Shown piece by piece: positions 63,110 through 64,000 of a stretch of DNA of 64,000 bases (positions are counted from its first letter, which is position 1; each line of letters begins with the position of its first letter). Where the stretch lies: NCBI GenBank assembly GCA_029717555.1, contig JAMDHS010000098.1:1-64000 (forward strand). The letters are read 5' to 3'. This stretch comes from Peribolospora baueri. Its lineage: Eukaryota; Basidiomycota; Peribolosporomycetes; Peribolosporales; Peribolosporaceae. Under the pieces are notes generated by a model, which ran no database searches, was not told the origin of the DNA, and saw only the letters and a program-made list of their open reading frames with translations. The translations under genes were made by a program, and so were the position numbers.

Positions 63110-64000
63110 TCCGGCGATTCTCGTTCCTTTTTCGACCGACATGGTCCCCTTTTACTTCGTCTTCGTCTCTCGTTGTACAAATTTTCTTCCCTTCTTTTTG
63201 GCTTTCCTTTTTTTATTCTGGTTTCGACTTCTCTTTCTCTCTCTCCATCTCTTTCTCTTTCTCGTTCGTCTTCCTTTGCCAATCTTCCGTACCATACAGT
63301 ACACATCGGACACTTCTCGATCGTTATCTCTCCTCCGGCCCCGGTCCATCCGGTCCGTCGTCGTCTGTCATATATGCCTTCCTCGTCGCTCGTCTGTTTT
63401 CAGCGCTTCGTGTGTACTCCCTCGGCCTCCCTTTCGTCTCTTTCGCCATGTTGTGTTCTTCTCTTCCCCCTTTCCAATAGCTTGTCGTTGTAGTCTGCTC
63501 CACCTCCCCGCTCCCACCACATCTTCGACGCTTCGACATCCAGCAACGTACGTCCTGTCCTTCGACCAACCGCTTCTGGGGTCGACGTACGACACATACA
63601 ATCTGCCCCAGCCGTCCGTCCGTCCTCAAAGTTTCGTCTCGTCACTTCCTTCCCGTCGCGCCCAACCCAAACCTCCCTTTCGTCGTTCCTCGTTCGCACT
63701 TTTGCACTCGGCCCTTCGCCGCGCTCTACCCTCTTCGCTGTGCATAACTCACTCGCTCGCTTGTTCCAACTCCCAGCTCGTCTCCCCCTGCTCCTCTCTT
63801 TTGTGTGTGTGTGTGCGTGTGTGTTTTTCCCCTTCGTCCGGAGCCGGAAAGGTTAGACGCTTCTTTCCTCATCTCTCCCTTCTCTCGAGACCTCTCTTTC
63901 CGCCGCTCGTTCGAATCCCGTCTGTCTGTCCGTTCGTTCGTTCGCCGTCGACACCTCTCGTTCAATCGCACCGTTTTTTCCCTTCGACGAGCTCTGTGTG
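63110..64000. other. 3' flank of the BTG/Tob gene and unassigned sequence
   Basis: T- and C-rich sequence with a TGTG tract near 63803-63823. It holds the BTG/Tob 3' UTR and probably the promoter or leader of a gene beyond the window. No coding region can be supported. Confidence 0.5.

Noticed and set aside
63895-63925. tRNA-like B box (GTTCGAATCC)
   Set aside because: No A box or acceptor stem upstream; probably chance in GC-rich flank.

Overview
This is nuclear DNA of a filamentous or yeast-like fungus, almost certainly a basidiomycete. It is GC-rich, and nearly every gene carries short (about 50-150 bp) GT-AG introns. Coding thirds strongly prefer C or G. The proteins are plainly fungal: BLM10, MAK11, a Rab11/Ypt31-type GTPase, MCM3, an RXT2-like protein and ATP-dependent PEP carboxykinase. 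I cannot fix the class from sequence alone; a smut-type (Ustilaginomycotina) or red-yeast-type (Pucciniomycotina) fungus would both fit. No tRNA, rRNA, CRISPR, intact transposon or virus-like element was found.

Layout from left to right: BTN1/CLN3 (-); a long gene-free gap full of simple repeats; a tristetraprolin-type tandem CCCH zinc-finger protein (+); MCM3 (+); a hot-dog thioesterase (-); myo-inositol oxygenase (+); a decayed glycoside hydrolase (-); an NRAMP metal transporter (-); Rab11/Ypt31 (-); an unrecognised 780-residue protein (+); MAK11 (-); PEP carboxykinase PCK1 (+); proteasome activator BLM10 (-); an RXT2-like protein (-); another gene-poor gap; a very large Ran1/Ksp1-type protein kinase (+); another gap; and a BTG/Tob-domain protein (+).

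The genes do not form one pathway. They are mostly housekeeping genes: replication licensing, 60S ribosome assembly, endosomal traffic, proteasome activation, gluconeogenesis, metal uptake and vacuole function. Several are probable regulators of growth (CCCH mRNA-decay factor, Ran1-like kinase, BTG/Tob protein, RXT2-like subunit), and these lie next to the longest upstream gaps.

The most distinctive feature is the number of tiny exons I had to invoke to keep conserved proteins in frame: 5 nt in the Rab gene, 11, 10 and 12 nt in PCK1, 14 nt in the glycoside hydrolase remnant, and a final 14-nt coding exon in BLM10 that supplies the C-terminal Tyr-Phe-Ala. Exon coordinates were read by eye from splice signals plus protein similarity; there was no alignment or RNA evidence.
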